DNA of 64,000 nt from Nannochloris sp. 'desiccata'. Taxonomy: Eukaryota; Chlorophyta; Trebouxiophyceae; Chlorellales; Chlorellaceae. This document shows, one piece after another, positions 41,118-52,470 of this stretch (the stretch's first letter is position 1; the number at the start of each line of letters is the position of its first letter). The notes beneath the pieces are model-generated. The model had not been told where the DNA came from and made no database searches. It saw only the letters and a list, made by a program, of their open reading frames with translations. The position numbers were made by a program, and so were the translations under genes. The stretch covers positions 620,001 to 684,000 of the forward strand of contig JAGTXX020000011.1 of NCBI GenBank assembly GCA_019044685.2, written 5' to 3'.

Positions 41118-42452
41118 TCACTCAGATTTTGCCTGTGGTCCTTTTTGGCTCCTATTATCCCACCATGGCCATGAAACACCAGCACTAAGAAGCTCCCCAA
41201 CCACCGCCGACAAGGTCGACACCACCGCTACCGCCAGGCCTCCGTACTCTGCGGTCTGTAACCAAATATGTGGCAAGTGGGGTCCTACACTGTAGTGTAC
41301 ATTTAACAATGATGTAATTATAATCACATGTGCACCAACGTCAGAGGCGTCACATAAGAATGCCAACCAAAACGCTCGAGCGGCAGGCATATTACCTTTT
41401 TCAGCTTCTAATAACGCCCGTTTTCTATCTTCTTTGACTAGATAGAGTACAAACAGAGATCCTAATGCAGGTAAAGCAATGGTAATCCCACGTCCTACTC
41501 GAATTAGAACACGATCAAGCACAGTTTCTAGGCCTCGTCGAACACCTCCACTATTTGCAACATGGCGAGCTGCCTGTTCGGCGATTCTCTCCCCAGCTAC
41601 CACAGCACCCATTTCTCCTGCACGGGGGAGTGTCTTCTCTGCTCCACGCTCAAGGGCTTGCATGGATCCGCGCTCAAATGCAGAGTTCATTGCCCTGTTC
41701 CCCGCTCGAGGTAGCACTTCTTCTGCTGCTCGTTCAACGCCCTTTATAACACCAGATTCTGCAGCATGACGTGCTGCAGCTATGCCTGTTTGTCTCGTTG
41801 CCTTTTCTAGCACTCCTTCAAGTATCCGCTCCCCGGCTTTTTCTGAAGCATGCTCTAGGCCTAATGCAACTCCGGCTTCGGCTGCATGTTGGACTGCAGC
41901 TTTTCCAGAACTTTCAGCTGCCCGTGTGATGATTCCGTCTATAATGTGTTCTCCAGCTCGGTCTATGGCACGCTCTCCGATTCTTTCTGCAGTTTTGGCA
42001 GCTGTTTGCTCGACCGCTCGACTACCCACTTTCTGTGCTGCTCTGCCTATTAGGCTATCTGCGATCCTTTCCAACGCAGAGAAAGTCACCTTCTCTGATA
42101 CTCGATGTGTAGCTTGATGTGCTGCGCTGTGCAGTGGATCGTGGTCGTGGTCGCGAGAACTTTCTGCTTCTAGGTGATTGCCGGTGGAGAGATTATCGAC
42201 TCCTTGCGATTTTGATTGTTGGCTTTGTTCACTGGTTAATTCTTCCTCAGACTTTTTCTGGCCATCTCCGATCGAAGGATTTTGGCATAGATGTCGAATA
42301 TTCCTTACGGTTGGTCCACTATAGGTAGGAAACCTTTTGAAATATTGAAGATTAATTTGAAATTGCAGATTTGAAACAGGATGTTTTGCTCCGGTCTGCC
42401 ATAGCAGACGCATTGCTTTACTGGATGAGTGTGAATACATTAGATGATACAA
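41118..42452 (-). CDS. Repeat-rich membrane protein of unknown function
   Basis: 444 residues. After a basic, organelle-leader-like N-terminus (about 1-55) and a polar spacer, residues about 110-330 are built of degenerate Ala/Glu/Arg repeats around motifs such as AERIGERAIDRAGEH, GERILEGVLEKATRQTG, RHAAESGVIKGVERAAEE, LPRAGNRAMNSAFERG and LERGAEKTLPRAGEMG. A unit of about 40 residues recurs with RAG or AGER at its edge. All would be amphipathic helices. The C-terminal 110 residues have two or three hydrophobic segments (ITIALPALGSLFVLYLV, AHVIIITSLLNV, GGLAVAVVSTLSAVVGEL). No known domain recognised. A membrane-tethered helical spacer in mitochondrion or plastid is my inference. Confidence 0.7.
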   Translation of the reverse strand: MYHLMYSHSSSKAMRLLWQTGAKHPVSNLQFQINLQYFKRFPTYSGPTVRNIRHLCQNPSIGDGQKKSEEELTSEQSQQSKSQGVDNLSTGNHLEAESSRDHDHDPLHSAAHQATHRVSEKVTFSALERIADSLIGRAAQKVGSRAVEQTAAKTAERIGERAIDRAGEHIIDGIITRAAESSGKAAVQHAAEAGVALGLEHASEKAGERILEGVLEKATRQTGIAAARHAAESGVIKGVERAAEEVLPRAGNRAMNSAFERGSMQALERGAEKTLPRAGEMGAVVAGERIAEQAARHVANSGGVRRGLETVLDRVLIRVGRGITIALPALGSLFVLYLVKEDRKRALLEAEKGNMPAARAFWLAFLCDASDVGAHVIIITSLLNVHYSVGPHLPHIWLQTAEYGGLAVAVVSTLSAVVGELLSAGVSWPWWDNRSQKGPQAKSE

Positions 42453-42732
42453 TACATTTAAAGAGACACGAGCGTGCCAGCAAACCCTTGGCTTTGTATC
42501 GAAGACTGTCGCGTAGTTCCATTCCAGATGATAATCTTGTCACAACAGTGTTGAGCTGGCAATTAATTAAAATTCGTTTAGGGCTTTAGACTTCAGCTTG
42601 CACTTGTACTTGATAAGCTGCGGTGTTACATACTGCCAAACAGCAGGTGATAGTATACAATAAGAGGAGGGGCGTCTATTTTTCCATTCTATATGTTAAA
42701 AGAAAAAGCAGACAAAAAAGCAATCAAATTCT

Positions 42733-43552
42733 TCAAGCTGCCATCTCCGCTTCCAACTCGGCTAGTTCATCCTCGGCAGTCTTCTTTTTATTCGCCTTTG
42801 CTGGTACCCCAGTAGGAACGCTAGGTAAATTCAACTGCTCTGCAGCTGCTGGCAATGTAGTAGGAATAGGAGCAGGCTGTAATAACTCTTCATCCAATTG
42901 TTGCGCCTCCATTTCCGCCAACTCTGCCGCAAGTTCATCTTCGTCAATTGCACCGGCTCCTCCTAATGGCGTCGCCAAGGCTTGCTGAATCTCTTCTGAT
43001 TGATCCGCTGCGTCTTGAATTTCTTCAAATATTTTATCTACTTTATCAACATTGAATTCAGCCATTGTAGCCTTGTGTGCCTTGGCTGCGTGTGACATTG
43101 CAGCGACGGTGGTCACTTGCATTTGAGCTGCTTCTAAAGCGTTTTGCTGTTCCTGGAGTCGCATGATATTGTTATCCAGGCCTTCAATTTGTTTAACGAG
43201 TAGAGCCTTTTTCTTCATTGCTGTCATGGCAGCTGCTTTATTGCCTTGTGCGAGGTATTGTTTTGCTTTGGCAAGCTCGGCGGCAATCTTTTTCTCGACG
43301 ACCTCCTTCCGCTTTTCAAGCAACTCGCCTTGCTGTAGATTTCAGAAGAACCAGATAATAGTACGCGTTAAGTACGTGTTTATAGATATTACTAGGAATT
43401 TCGCAAAGGCTGCAAGAGCGTGAAATAGAACAAAAGTTTAGATGATTTACCTCTGCAAGGCTTTGAATGGCACCCACGACATTTTCCGAGGTTTTGGCCG
43501 ACACAGGGGCCACAGTTTTATTCGGTTGGCCACCAAAGAATCTATTAAACAT
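42733..43552 (-). CDS. SNF7: ESCRT-III subunit SNF7/VPS32 (CHMP4)
   Basis: Main filament-forming subunit of ESCRT-III, for multivesicular body formation and membrane scission. Exons 43552-43451 and 43332-42733 (GTAAAT/TACAG, phase 0) give 233 residues, the normal size. Start MFNRFFGG, basic helices 1-2 with LEKRKEVVEKKI and AMTAMKKKALLVKQIEGLDN, then NVDKVDKIFEEIQDAADQSEEI. The acidic C-terminal half (DEDELAAELAEMEAQ) autoinhibits and ends with the MIM-type helix DELAELEAEMAA. Divergent from the TBC gene. Confidence 0.94.
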
Positions 43553-43939
43553 AGTTATGGCTTTTTGGTCAAGGGAGAGAGCGAGACGGCTAGAAAATGG
43601 GCGTCAACAGGTTGATCTGAACTATTTTGAAGGCTCAGCGGTCAATCCCCTCGTGTCTTAGCTTAGGATTTTCATACGATTTTTAAATAAAAGTCAGCTG
43701 AAAGTGGAAGAGACACGGTTTCTAACAAATTTTACAAGGAAGCTCTCTGTAGTGCTGTCTCCTTGAAAACATACAAACTGCAGTTTTCCCTTTATTTTAA
43801 TCTTGGAGTGGGTTTCCACAAAAGCAGATGAAACATGAGATACCTGCAAACTCCTCAGCGTTCATTTTCTTCTATCAATTACAATTTAAAAACAATTGAC
43901 ATTTGACAATAAAACACACACATTTTTTTAAAGCATTTC
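43553..43939. other. Divergent promoter region
   Basis: 387 bases between the starts of SNF7 and the TBC gene. AT-rich; no ORF or motif I can support. Confidence 0.4.
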
Positions 43940-45463
43940 ATGCTAGTCCAGCCCCGTGATAATTTGGCATTGATGGCATCCGATCATGCGGGCACGCCGC
44001 AGATTGGGGAGAAGATGAGGGAATTAACGTTGACATTTGGACGGGTCATGGTAAGCAAGCCAGGGGGTCTAGTTTTGATGCTTTTTATACACTTTAAGAC
44101 CTTTCAGCTCAATTAACGTGATCTTAAACCCTCGCCAAATTTACAGAAAGCGAAAACAGCAGTGCATCATCGCCGCAAACAAAGCAGCACCAGTGCCGGG
44201 GCGGTGGCAGCCGGCGACAGTCCCGTCCAGGTTTCTTCCGCTCCTCGTGAGGACACAATCGACTCATATGGCTTTGAAATATCAATAACAGTAGATGAAA
44301 GAGAAGATCTAGAACGATGTGCAGCGCAGCAGGCAAAGCAGCTTGGTAAATGGCAGGAATGCAGCGTCTTTCAAAAAATTCTACCACCGGAAGATCGATT
44401 AAAAAAGCTATGCCGCAAAGGAATTCCCCCGCAATACCGCAAGTGGGTGTGGTTAGAAGTCTCAGGAGCAGAAAAACGTCGTGTAGCCCACGGTCCTGCA
44501 TACTATAAAGCGGCAATAGAGGCAGGAAGAGAAAATGCTGCTTGTATGCATCAAATCCAGCTAGACGTGCCTCGCACCTTTCCTAGCTGTCCCTGGGTAC
44601 AAAGCGAACCAGGACAAGCTTCATTAGGTCGTGTTCTTCTTGCATTCTCCCATCATAACCCCACAGTAGGCTATTGCCAAGGAATGAACTATGTGGCGGC
44701 ATTGTTACTCGTTGCCCTAGGACACGACGAAGAAGCTGCCTTTTGGGTACTCGCTTCTCTTATTGACGACGACCGTGGCATTTTGTATCAAGACATGTAT
44801 TCGAAGGACTTGTCTGGATGTCACGTAGAAATGCGTAGCTTGAAAGAATTGGTAGGATTAAAATTACCCCGACTTGCCGCCCATCTAGAAGAATTGCATT
44901 GTGACATGTCTATTGTAGCTACAGATTGGTTTTTATGTTTATTTTGCACCTCATTACCGGCAGAAACAGCTATTCGAGTTTGGGATGCGTTACTTCACGA
45001 AGGCACCAAAGTGTTATTCCGCGTCGGCTTAGCATTGCTAAAAATGAATGAGCCGTTGCTCTTGGTGGCTGATAACCCTGGAGATTTATTAAGGGTTGCC
45101 CGTAATGCTGCAGCTGATGAATTTGATAGGGATGAGTTGATGCACGTTGCCTTTGATGGCTTGGGGTCTTTACCAATGGAAAAAATCAAGCGTTTTAGAG
45201 ATACAAATCAAAGAAAGGTAGACAAGGAGATGGCAGCACGTGAAATGCGTGCCAACTTACGTGCTGCGGTAAAAGAAGGGTATGTTCTGACGGAAGCTGA
45301 GGCTGAGTTACTAAAATCTGAGGCTGAAGACGATAGTGAAGAGGGTTCTGAAGATAGCGGGAGTAGAGGTGGATCGAGTTGGAAAAGATTGGGGACGGTG
45401 CTGGGGGAGAGGACAAAGGCGACGTTGGATGCTGGAAAACAGAAAATTAAACAGTTGAGGTAG
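43940..45463 (+). CDS. TBC-domain Rab GTPase-activating protein
   Basis: Exons 43940-44050 and 44147-45463 (GTAAGC/TACAG, phase 0) give 475 residues. The TBC domain (about 135-355) begins LCRKGIPPQYRKWVWLEVSG. It holds the arginine finger IQLDVPRTFP and the glutamine finger VGYCQGMNYVAALLL, so it should be catalytically active. CDMSIVATDWFLCLFCTSLP and VWDALLHEGTKVLFRVGLALL are standard later blocks. The C-terminus is a charged helix with an acidic Ser-rich patch (SEAEDDSEEGSEDSGSRGG) and a basic end. The Rab target cannot be predicted. Confidence 0.92.
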
Positions 45464-45829
45464 AAAACCTAGGTTGAAGTACCTACTAGAACGTTGTGGT
45501 AGAAAACTCAAAAGTAAGTGATATGCTGTGTACTTTTTGACATTTATACTGATAGTTGATAAATAATAATCTTGCTGTGTGATTTTTAAAAACTTTAACT
45601 GTTAAAATCAATAATAGCGCCATGTCGCTGCCCAGATGGTCGGAAGATAGGCTCAGTGTGGACGAAAAACATGATGCCATCAGCTGACTCCGGGACGAAT
45701 ACTTTTTTTCGGAAAAGAAAGACCTACTAAGATAGCTCGCTCCTCTGAAAACCAAGGATATTTCTGTATATTTCTTAAATTCCTATAATTCAAGTACTAT
45801 TCGGGTGTGATATCCTAGGTCGCTTCGAA
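45464..45829. other. Intergenic spacer upstream of the E4/E2 fusion gene
   Basis: 366 bases between the TBC stop and the next start on the same strand. AT-rich with a mixed-composition segment near 45615-45690; no coding frame or RNA gene recognised. Confidence 0.4.
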
Positions 45830-48800
45830 ATGGGGGACCAAGGTGGACCTGCAGATCAGATGTTGGAAGCCGATGAAATGGACATAGATAACGAGCTCCA
45901 GGTAGCTATTATGCTGAGTATGCAGCAGGTGAGTTACAATGAATTTATGTTGCGCCAGACAAACTACCTCAAAACGCGTCCATGTTTTTGTAGCTAACAC
46001 TCTAATCATTTTCGTTTCGCTATTAGGAACAACCCCCTTCTGATCAAGGCCAGATCTCCAACGCTACAGACCCTCAAGGTGTGGATATGTTCCCACTATT
46101 ATTTCCCGCTATCTCAGCATACCCTATCGTGTCTACAAATCTAATACCTCATATATTTTCACTTTCTATTCCCACTTTCAGAGACGTCTCTTCAACCCCC
46201 CCGGCCACCTCAGTCAGGAGCACCACAATCTCAAGCTGCCATCCAGGCTGCACAGCTTCAACAGGCTTTACTTCAAGCATACCAGCAACCTCATCCTGGT
46301 GTAATACCAGCTCAAGACGCGCCCCAGCAAGCTCAAGCTTCTGCTCCTTCCGGCCAGCCCCGCCAGCGAGCTCCTGCTCCTCGTTCCTCTTCTGCGCCAC
46401 AGCCAGCCTGGGTCAAATCAGCTTTAGTGTGGCCGCAATTATTACCACAGCCACATGACATCTCTATTCCTCTGAGTTTATTAGACCCAGACAGTCCCCT
46501 AAATATTATTTTTTCCTCGGCATTAGGCAAATCTTTTACCTCTGCTCTAGGCCCTGCTCCTCCAGTAGTCACCTGGAAATGGATGAATAGCACAGTATCA
46601 CGTATCCCTCCAGGACAGAATCTTATCTTGACTATGCAACAAGCGTGGTTAAACGCGGCGCCTGTGAATGATGGCACTATGAGCGATGACAATAACAATA
46701 TTCTCGCAGCGCCTGTCCTTAGTATGCTCCGTTCTGCTCTCGCTCTACGAGCCGTGCATGATCTATCGGAAGATGAAGATGATTTGTATTTTGAAGGAGG
46801 TAAATCTATGGCATTCTTTATGCAATCGTTAGAAGGAGGTTACCTAGCACCTACATTTTTAGATTCCATGGCAGTGGCTTCCTCTTTTACCGGAGGTACC
46901 ACAGTGGAACATTCCACCACGCAAGCAAGAGAAATAGCCACAGTATGGACTGGTATCTTTAAAAACGCCTTTAAGAGAGTACAATCCCTCTCCTTAAGTA
47001 CTCCTGCGGCATTTGAAGCCCCGCTGCGCTCTTTAGATATTCTTACTCAAAGCGCAGCTCTCCGTGAGTGTTTAGCCACAATATTGCTAAAAGAAGCCGC
47101 ATCAGGACGTATTGCAGGAAAATTAGTGGAAGACCAAAGCATATTCGCGCCATTACTACGTCTGTCGGCATTGCCTATTCTAAATAGCCGCCGAATACTC
47201 CCTCTTGAGTTTCCAGCAATTAGCTGCTTTACTGAATTGAGGAACTATCCTCGCAATCGCGGTTCTCAAGTAGAATCTGAGATACATAGCATTCGATCGA
47301 GTCTACAACGGGTGTATACAGCAGCGCATGAGATTTTAAAGCGAATAGCTACCTTGAAACAATTAAATAGCAGCAGCTCCACGGTACCGACGGCTAGTGG
47401 AGGAGGAGAAGCGAGTGTGGTGGGCTCAATAATGCCCCCGACGTTAAATAGACGTGGTGGCAAAGAAGTGGTTGCAGCATGGTTTGCTGAGCTCACGGCA
47501 TCAAATCATCATCGTTCTGAAGCTGGATCTTACATAGATCGTGTTTTATCAAATCGTAAAGCTGTTTTTCAGTCTTCTTCTGATGCTTTTCTCGTTGGAG
47601 CAACAGCGGTTGCTTTGAGATTATGCCGCCCGTTTATGGCGACTGCTGAGAAGAGACAGGGCGCGCTCGTTCATTTAAATCCTAGATTCTATACTGATAG
47701 TGCGTTTAGAGTGAAAGGTGTGAGAGCTGAGCGGACACTAGCTGGAACCTTGCCTGATATTAGTAGCGGCAGCAGAGTTGGTGGTGGTGGCACTCTTTTT
47801 CTTTTCCCCGCTGTGAGCCCTGACGGAGGCTCCTCCCCTTCTTCTTCTACTTCTTTTACTTCTTCTTCTTCTTCCCCTCCTCATTTTGTGGCTGAGATGT
47901 TCTTTGCAACGCAAAGATTAATTCGAGTAGGTTTCGTTCCTGCTATATATAGATATCAATCTCTTTCCAAGATGATGCGTAGGCAGAGATCAAAAAGCAG
48001 TGTTGATGACGGTAACGGTAATGGTGATGGTGACAATGACAATCTCCTTGGTAATGGCAGCGAAAACCAAGAAGCCAGTCTAGAGGAATGGTTATTATTT
48101 GATTCTGTGCGTGCTGTACTTGCCGATCCTGGAATCGGGAACGATCTTGTTCAGTTTTGCGAGTTAACAGCACGCTGGATTCAACAGACTGTGCTTTCCT
48201 CTTCAAAAAACGCCACCACCGCCGACGGTTCTATTAGCACTACTTCCTTAGTCCCTGAATCTGTAGTACGTGATATGTGCGTGGTATTGCAACATTTCAT
48301 TCAACAAAAGGCCACTGAACTGCTCGGTGGTATCGATATAGGTACACTAATGAAATGCTTGACAGGGGTGTTACGAGCCACCACCACTATTCCCAGCCCT
48401 GCTGTACATTACTCGGTGGTTCAATTGCTCGTGGCGATGCTCAGTCCACAGCTTGGTACTAGACGAAGCCGTTCAGGAGGGGTCAGCGCTGCTGAAGCTG
48501 CGTTAATCTCTGCTGTTCTAGGTACAGGTGCAGCACAGACTGATTTGTTGCCAGCATTAATAGCGTCATATGCCCACGCTGATCACGTGGTGGGGTTAGA
48601 TGTCGATAAAGACGCCTATGACAAGTTTACTATGCGTACTCAAATTGATATTTTACTCATGGAGCTGTGGAGAGACCCTGCGTGTGCTAAAAGTTTAGAT
48701 GCAGTGGCAACCGCCACCACGCCTGCTGAGAAAATTTTATTTTCCGATTTTTGTGGCTCTGTTTTGAATGATTTGATCTACCTATTGAAAGATTCTCTAG

Positions 48801-50453
48801 GTAGATTGGAAGATATTGCGACATTAGAGCGCAGCATGGGAAATACCACAGCATGGGAAGCTCAAAATTTAAAAGAGAAACAGAATAAGATGACATTCTA
48901 CCGTTCTCAACAACGAACCGTCGGTGGTTTCATGTCTATGGCCTTAACTACCCTTGAAATGCTGAATACTCTTGTAGCCAGTAAAGCTGTGCAAACTGGG
49001 TTTGTGGCAGAAGAGATTGCACCCCGTGCTGCTGGTGCTGCCTTCCATTTTATCGACCTTTTAGTGGGCCCACGGTGTGCTGAGCTAGCGGTACTGCAAA
49101 ACAAGCAGCAGTACCATTTTGACCCAGACGCATTACTGCTAAGTATGCTTCAATTTACGTTACGTCTTGCTGAGCAGCCTTCTTTTATCATCGCTTTATC
49201 AGAGCATGTTCCGGATTATGATCGAGGTGTGCTAGAAAAAACTGCAGAGGTGTTGAAAGATCGGCAACTTGGTGAATATGAACATAGAGCACGCTTGGAA
49301 GGTCTGGTGGCTTCTATAGATCAACGTCGCCGTGAGATTCAATTTAAAGATAACGGCGCTGGTGGTGGTACTTTCGTTGAATATAGGAATACCAATAAAA
49401 GCGATGACGGGGACAATCAAGGCGGCGCTGTTTATGATGAAATGTTAGCTAGTGAAGTCGCTTCGACATATGCTTCCGAAATAGAAGATCGCTATATCAA
49501 GGCATTAGGCCCACTTGCAGTAAGGGAATTCGATTCCTCATTACCTCGTGCCTACAACCGTCACTTCTCAGCGATGGCTGAAACTGCAGCTGGTGACGTC
49601 AGCAAAGCCGCAAAAGCAATCTCAAGGGAACTTCGCAATTTAAAAAGTGGGAAAATGGCGTTGCCTGTGTTTGCAGGAGGTGCTTTATTGGTTCGTCACG
49701 ATGGAGAACGACTTGATAAAGTACGAGCGCTGATTACTGGCCCCGAAGGTAAAAGAATTTATGGTTTATGAAATCTATGATCTATCTAGGCTATGATTCT
49801 CTCTTCTTTTAACCCTACTCATTACCTTGCTTCTAATTTATTTACTAAACTTAATTTCTCTTGATACAATTATTTATATGATCATACTTTCAGGTACTCC
49901 GTATGAGTCTGGGTGTTTCTTTTTCGATGTATTCTTCCCTCCGCAGTACCCTCATGTCCCTCCATTGATGATTTTGGAGACCACAGGTGGCGGAGTAGCT
50001 CGATTCAACCCAAATCTTTACTCTGATGGCAAGGTCTGCTTGAGTCTTTTAGGTACCTGGCACGCTGGTAATGAGAGTGAGAAATGGAATCCTAGTACAT
50101 CTACTTTATGGCAAGTACTGGTTTCCATTCAAAGTCAAGTCCTGGTACCAGAACCGTACTATAACGAACCTGCCTACGAGGGTATGAAGGGGACAGTAGA
50201 GGGAGATGCCGCTAGCTTGAAGTACAACGCTGAGATATGGTTGAATACTATGAGGTATGCTATGTCTGATGTGTTGAAGCATCCTAGGGTGGGGTATGAA
50301 GAGGCCATTGCAGCTCATTTTAAAACGCTAAGGCCGAGAATTTTGAAGAGGATGGCAGGGTGGGTGCAGGAAGCGGCGCCTTTGGGGGCAGTGATGCAAA
50401 AGAGATTGGAAAAGGCTGCTGCTGAGGTTAAAGCATTATTAGCTGCATTGTAG
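45830..50453 (+). CDS. UIM + Ufd2-type E4 core + UBC (BIRC6/UBE2O-like E2) fusion protein
   Basis: Four exons, 45830-45928, 46027-46078, 46182-49748 and 49894-50453 (GTGAGT/TTAG, GTGTGG/TTCAG, GTAAAA/TTCAG), give 1425 residues in one frame. Residues 20-34 form a ubiquitin-interacting motif (DNELQVAIMLSMQQE). A Pro/Gln linker follows. About 170-1080 is a Ufd2P/UBE4 core: FDPDALLLSMLQFTLRLAEQ, FHFIDLLVGPRCAELAVLQN and the preceding LIYLLKDSLGRLEDI are its best blocks. Where UBE4 has a U-box there is a large E2 domain (about 1170-1400): RHDGERLDKVRALITGPEG, then after the splice TPYESGCFFFDVFFPPQYPH, FNPNLYSDGKVCLSLLGTW with the catalytic Cys near 1288, and LVPEPYYNEPAYEG. The last splice joins GPEG to TPYESG exactly as in BIRC6 (GP..TPY). 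Likely a ubiquitin chain-elongating E4 with built-in E2. Confidence 0.88.
47838..47880 (+). repeat. TTC/TCT trinucleotide tract within CDS (poly-Ser)
   Basis: An imperfect pyrimidine trinucleotide repeat inside the E4 core coding region, encoding a Ser-rich loop (SSPSSSTSFTSSSSSPP). It stays in frame and probably varies in length between strains. Confidence 0.6.
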
Positions 50454-50577
50454 ATGTGCAGATTTCCATTTTAGGAGTCTACTTGATAACTGTAATTGCA
50501 TTTTGGATTTAAAGAGAAAATATTTAGGGAATATTCACTAAAGGCACTCGTCACAAGAGACTTAAACACGTACTCAA

Positions 50578-51807
50578 CTATCTTCCTCTATCACTGCCGC
50601 TGCTTGAACGAGAGCTGTAACTATCGCTGCTGGTGCCAGAGCTTGTATATGAACGACTTTGACTACTGCAGCTCGGGCTGCGGCTTCTCCTCCTCCTGCT
50701 CCTCCTCCTATCATCCCGAGATGTACTCCTAGAAGGGCTCCTACGACTGCGTCTTCTTTCAGGACTAGGGCTTCTGTCACTTCCACTGCTATCATGTCGA
50801 TGTTTACGTGGAGAGGCACCAGAACTTTTCTCAATTTGCTTCTTAGCGGGTGCCATTGCTACTTCAGCGGGTTTGGTAAGAACAGGTGCCTCACCCTCTT
50901 CTACTTCTCCCTCCTTTTCTGCTGATGCTGCTTTGGCATTTCTATTAGTATTACCTTCAGGGGAAAGAGCCTCCCCATCAGCTCCTGTCTTAATATCTCT
51001 CGTATCAATTTCTTCCTTTCTCGATCTTATGTCTTTCTCTTCCCGGCGTTTAGCCTTCTTATTTCTCCTCCGTTCCTCTTCCTCTTCCCTCCTACGCTTC
51101 TTTTCGTCCTTTTTACGGCGATTTGCTTCCTTTTCACGACGGCGTTCGCGTTCCTCCCATTCTTTAAGCCGTGCCACTTCTTTCGCCTCTCTTTCCGCAA
51201 TGCGATCTAGTTTCTTTTGCTCTTGCAATTCTCTATTGAAAGCGTCACCTTCTTTTATATCCGCCGTAAACCCAAACGCATTTTTCAATTTATCCATCTG
51301 TTGGGCTTTCCGGGCAGCCAACTGATGTGTTTCTTTGTCATTAGCTTTTGAGCGGGAAGCAGCCACAACTACAGCCTGTTGTTGTTTCTCCTCTTCAGCC
51401 TTTGCAATGAGCTTGGCCCGGTATGCTGCAAGCTTTTCTTCAATTTCTTCTTCTGAGAGACCTTCTTCTTCCAGCTCATCTCGCATGAGTTCGACCTGCA
51501 CTTCGATTTCACGCTTGCGATTATGTTCTAAAATGGCGGCGTTGGGTCCACGGTTCCTTGGGCCTTTATTATCGTCACGGTCACGGCGCTGCTGGGGTGG
51601 ACCCCTCAAGTTGAATTTGTTGGTCTGCACATAGCCACTGGTACCAGTGCCACGCACAGAAGTGATGCCAATTCCTGCAATAAAGATTCGAAGTTAAAAA
51701 TAAAGTCAGCGTTATGAACACTGAAAATGCGTTTAAACTACTCCTAGTAAATTCAAGAATCAAATCGCATTGTGTAGAATTAATTATATTAACATACCGT
51801 TGTACAT
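50578..51807 (-). CDS. CWC21: CWC21/SRRM2-like spliceosome protein
   Basis: Component of the activated spliceosome near the 5' splice site. Exon 1 is only ten bases (51807-51798) and exon 2 is 51674-50578 (GTATGT/TGCAG, phase 1), 368 residues. The start MYNGIGITSVRGTGTSGYVQ matches the Cwc21/SRRM2 N-terminus (MYNGIGL..PRGSGTSGYVQ), which fixes the tiny exon. GPNAAILEHNRKREIEVQVE and LSEEEIEEKLAAYRAKLI form the cwf21 domain. A long Lys/Arg/Glu helix follows, and the last 90 residues are an RS domain with many SR and RS dipeptides. It is intermediate in length between yeast Cwc21 and animal SRRM2. Confidence 0.92.
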
Positions 51808-52470
51808 AGTGCAAAATTAGAAACAAGATGCTTGAGATATAAACTTGTGAAACAACGCAGCAGCTCAGATATACTGATATACGTTAGTTAGTATTATTAT
51901 TTGAATTTTTAGAAAACATAATTAATGCTCTGAAAGCGAAGGAAACATCGGCAAAAAGCCCCAGAGCTTTTTTTTTTGCGCCGACGCTCTCAAATGGAAT
52001 TCTAATGGAAGATATAGAAGAGTTCTGATAGATCTTGTTCGACAAAGACAGCAGGTGTGGGTTCATATTAAGAATCAAAAGCTAGCAGCAGAAATCGATG
52101 AATCTAAAATGACCCAGGTGCATCGACTTACCTGGAGCGCATAACGCGGTTACCGCCCACCGACCAAATGTAATAAATGTATCGTCTTCTCGCCTTATCC
52201 AGACGTTGATGGCACAATTAAGCCGGAGCCCTGGATGGCGACTCAATAGATATATTTGGGATATTCAAAGGTTGCCTTGCTCTCACTCTGGGTAGAAAAA
52301 TATTTCCAGCTGCCGATCACGGCGGGCACAGCATCACCTCAAGGTTTCATGGAAGCATGAAAGCACCCTGGCATGATATGCGTGTTTAAAATTGAATAAA
52401 TTATAATTACCAATATTTTAAGAAATTCGCTGAAGCCCGAGTTAGGCTGAACGCGGGGTGATCATAAATA
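51808..52470. other. Divergent intergenic region
   Basis: 663 bases between the starts of CWC21 and PAT1. No ORF of note. On the minus strand CAG/GTAAGT at about 52127-52135 looks like a splice donor and could begin a 5' UTR intron of CWC21. The central part (52140-52380) is less AT-rich than most spacers; I cannot assign an RNA gene to it. Confidence 0.4.

Noticed and set aside
45615..45690. Possible C/D-box snoRNA (ATGATG and CTGA close together)
   Set aside because: The two boxes are too close to hold a guide segment and no terminal stem is visible.
52123..52150. Plus-strand sequence resembling the 5' end of U1 snRNA (ACTTACCTGG)
   Set aside because: The downstream sequence lacks the U1-70K loop, Sm site and stem order. 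The motif is simply the complement of a splice donor and fits a possible 5' UTR intron of the minus-strand CWC21 gene better.
52180..52210. Segment resembling the start of U2 snRNA (ATCG.CTTCTCG)
   Set aside because: Similarity ends after about 15 bases; the branch-point-binding GTGTAGTA region is missing.
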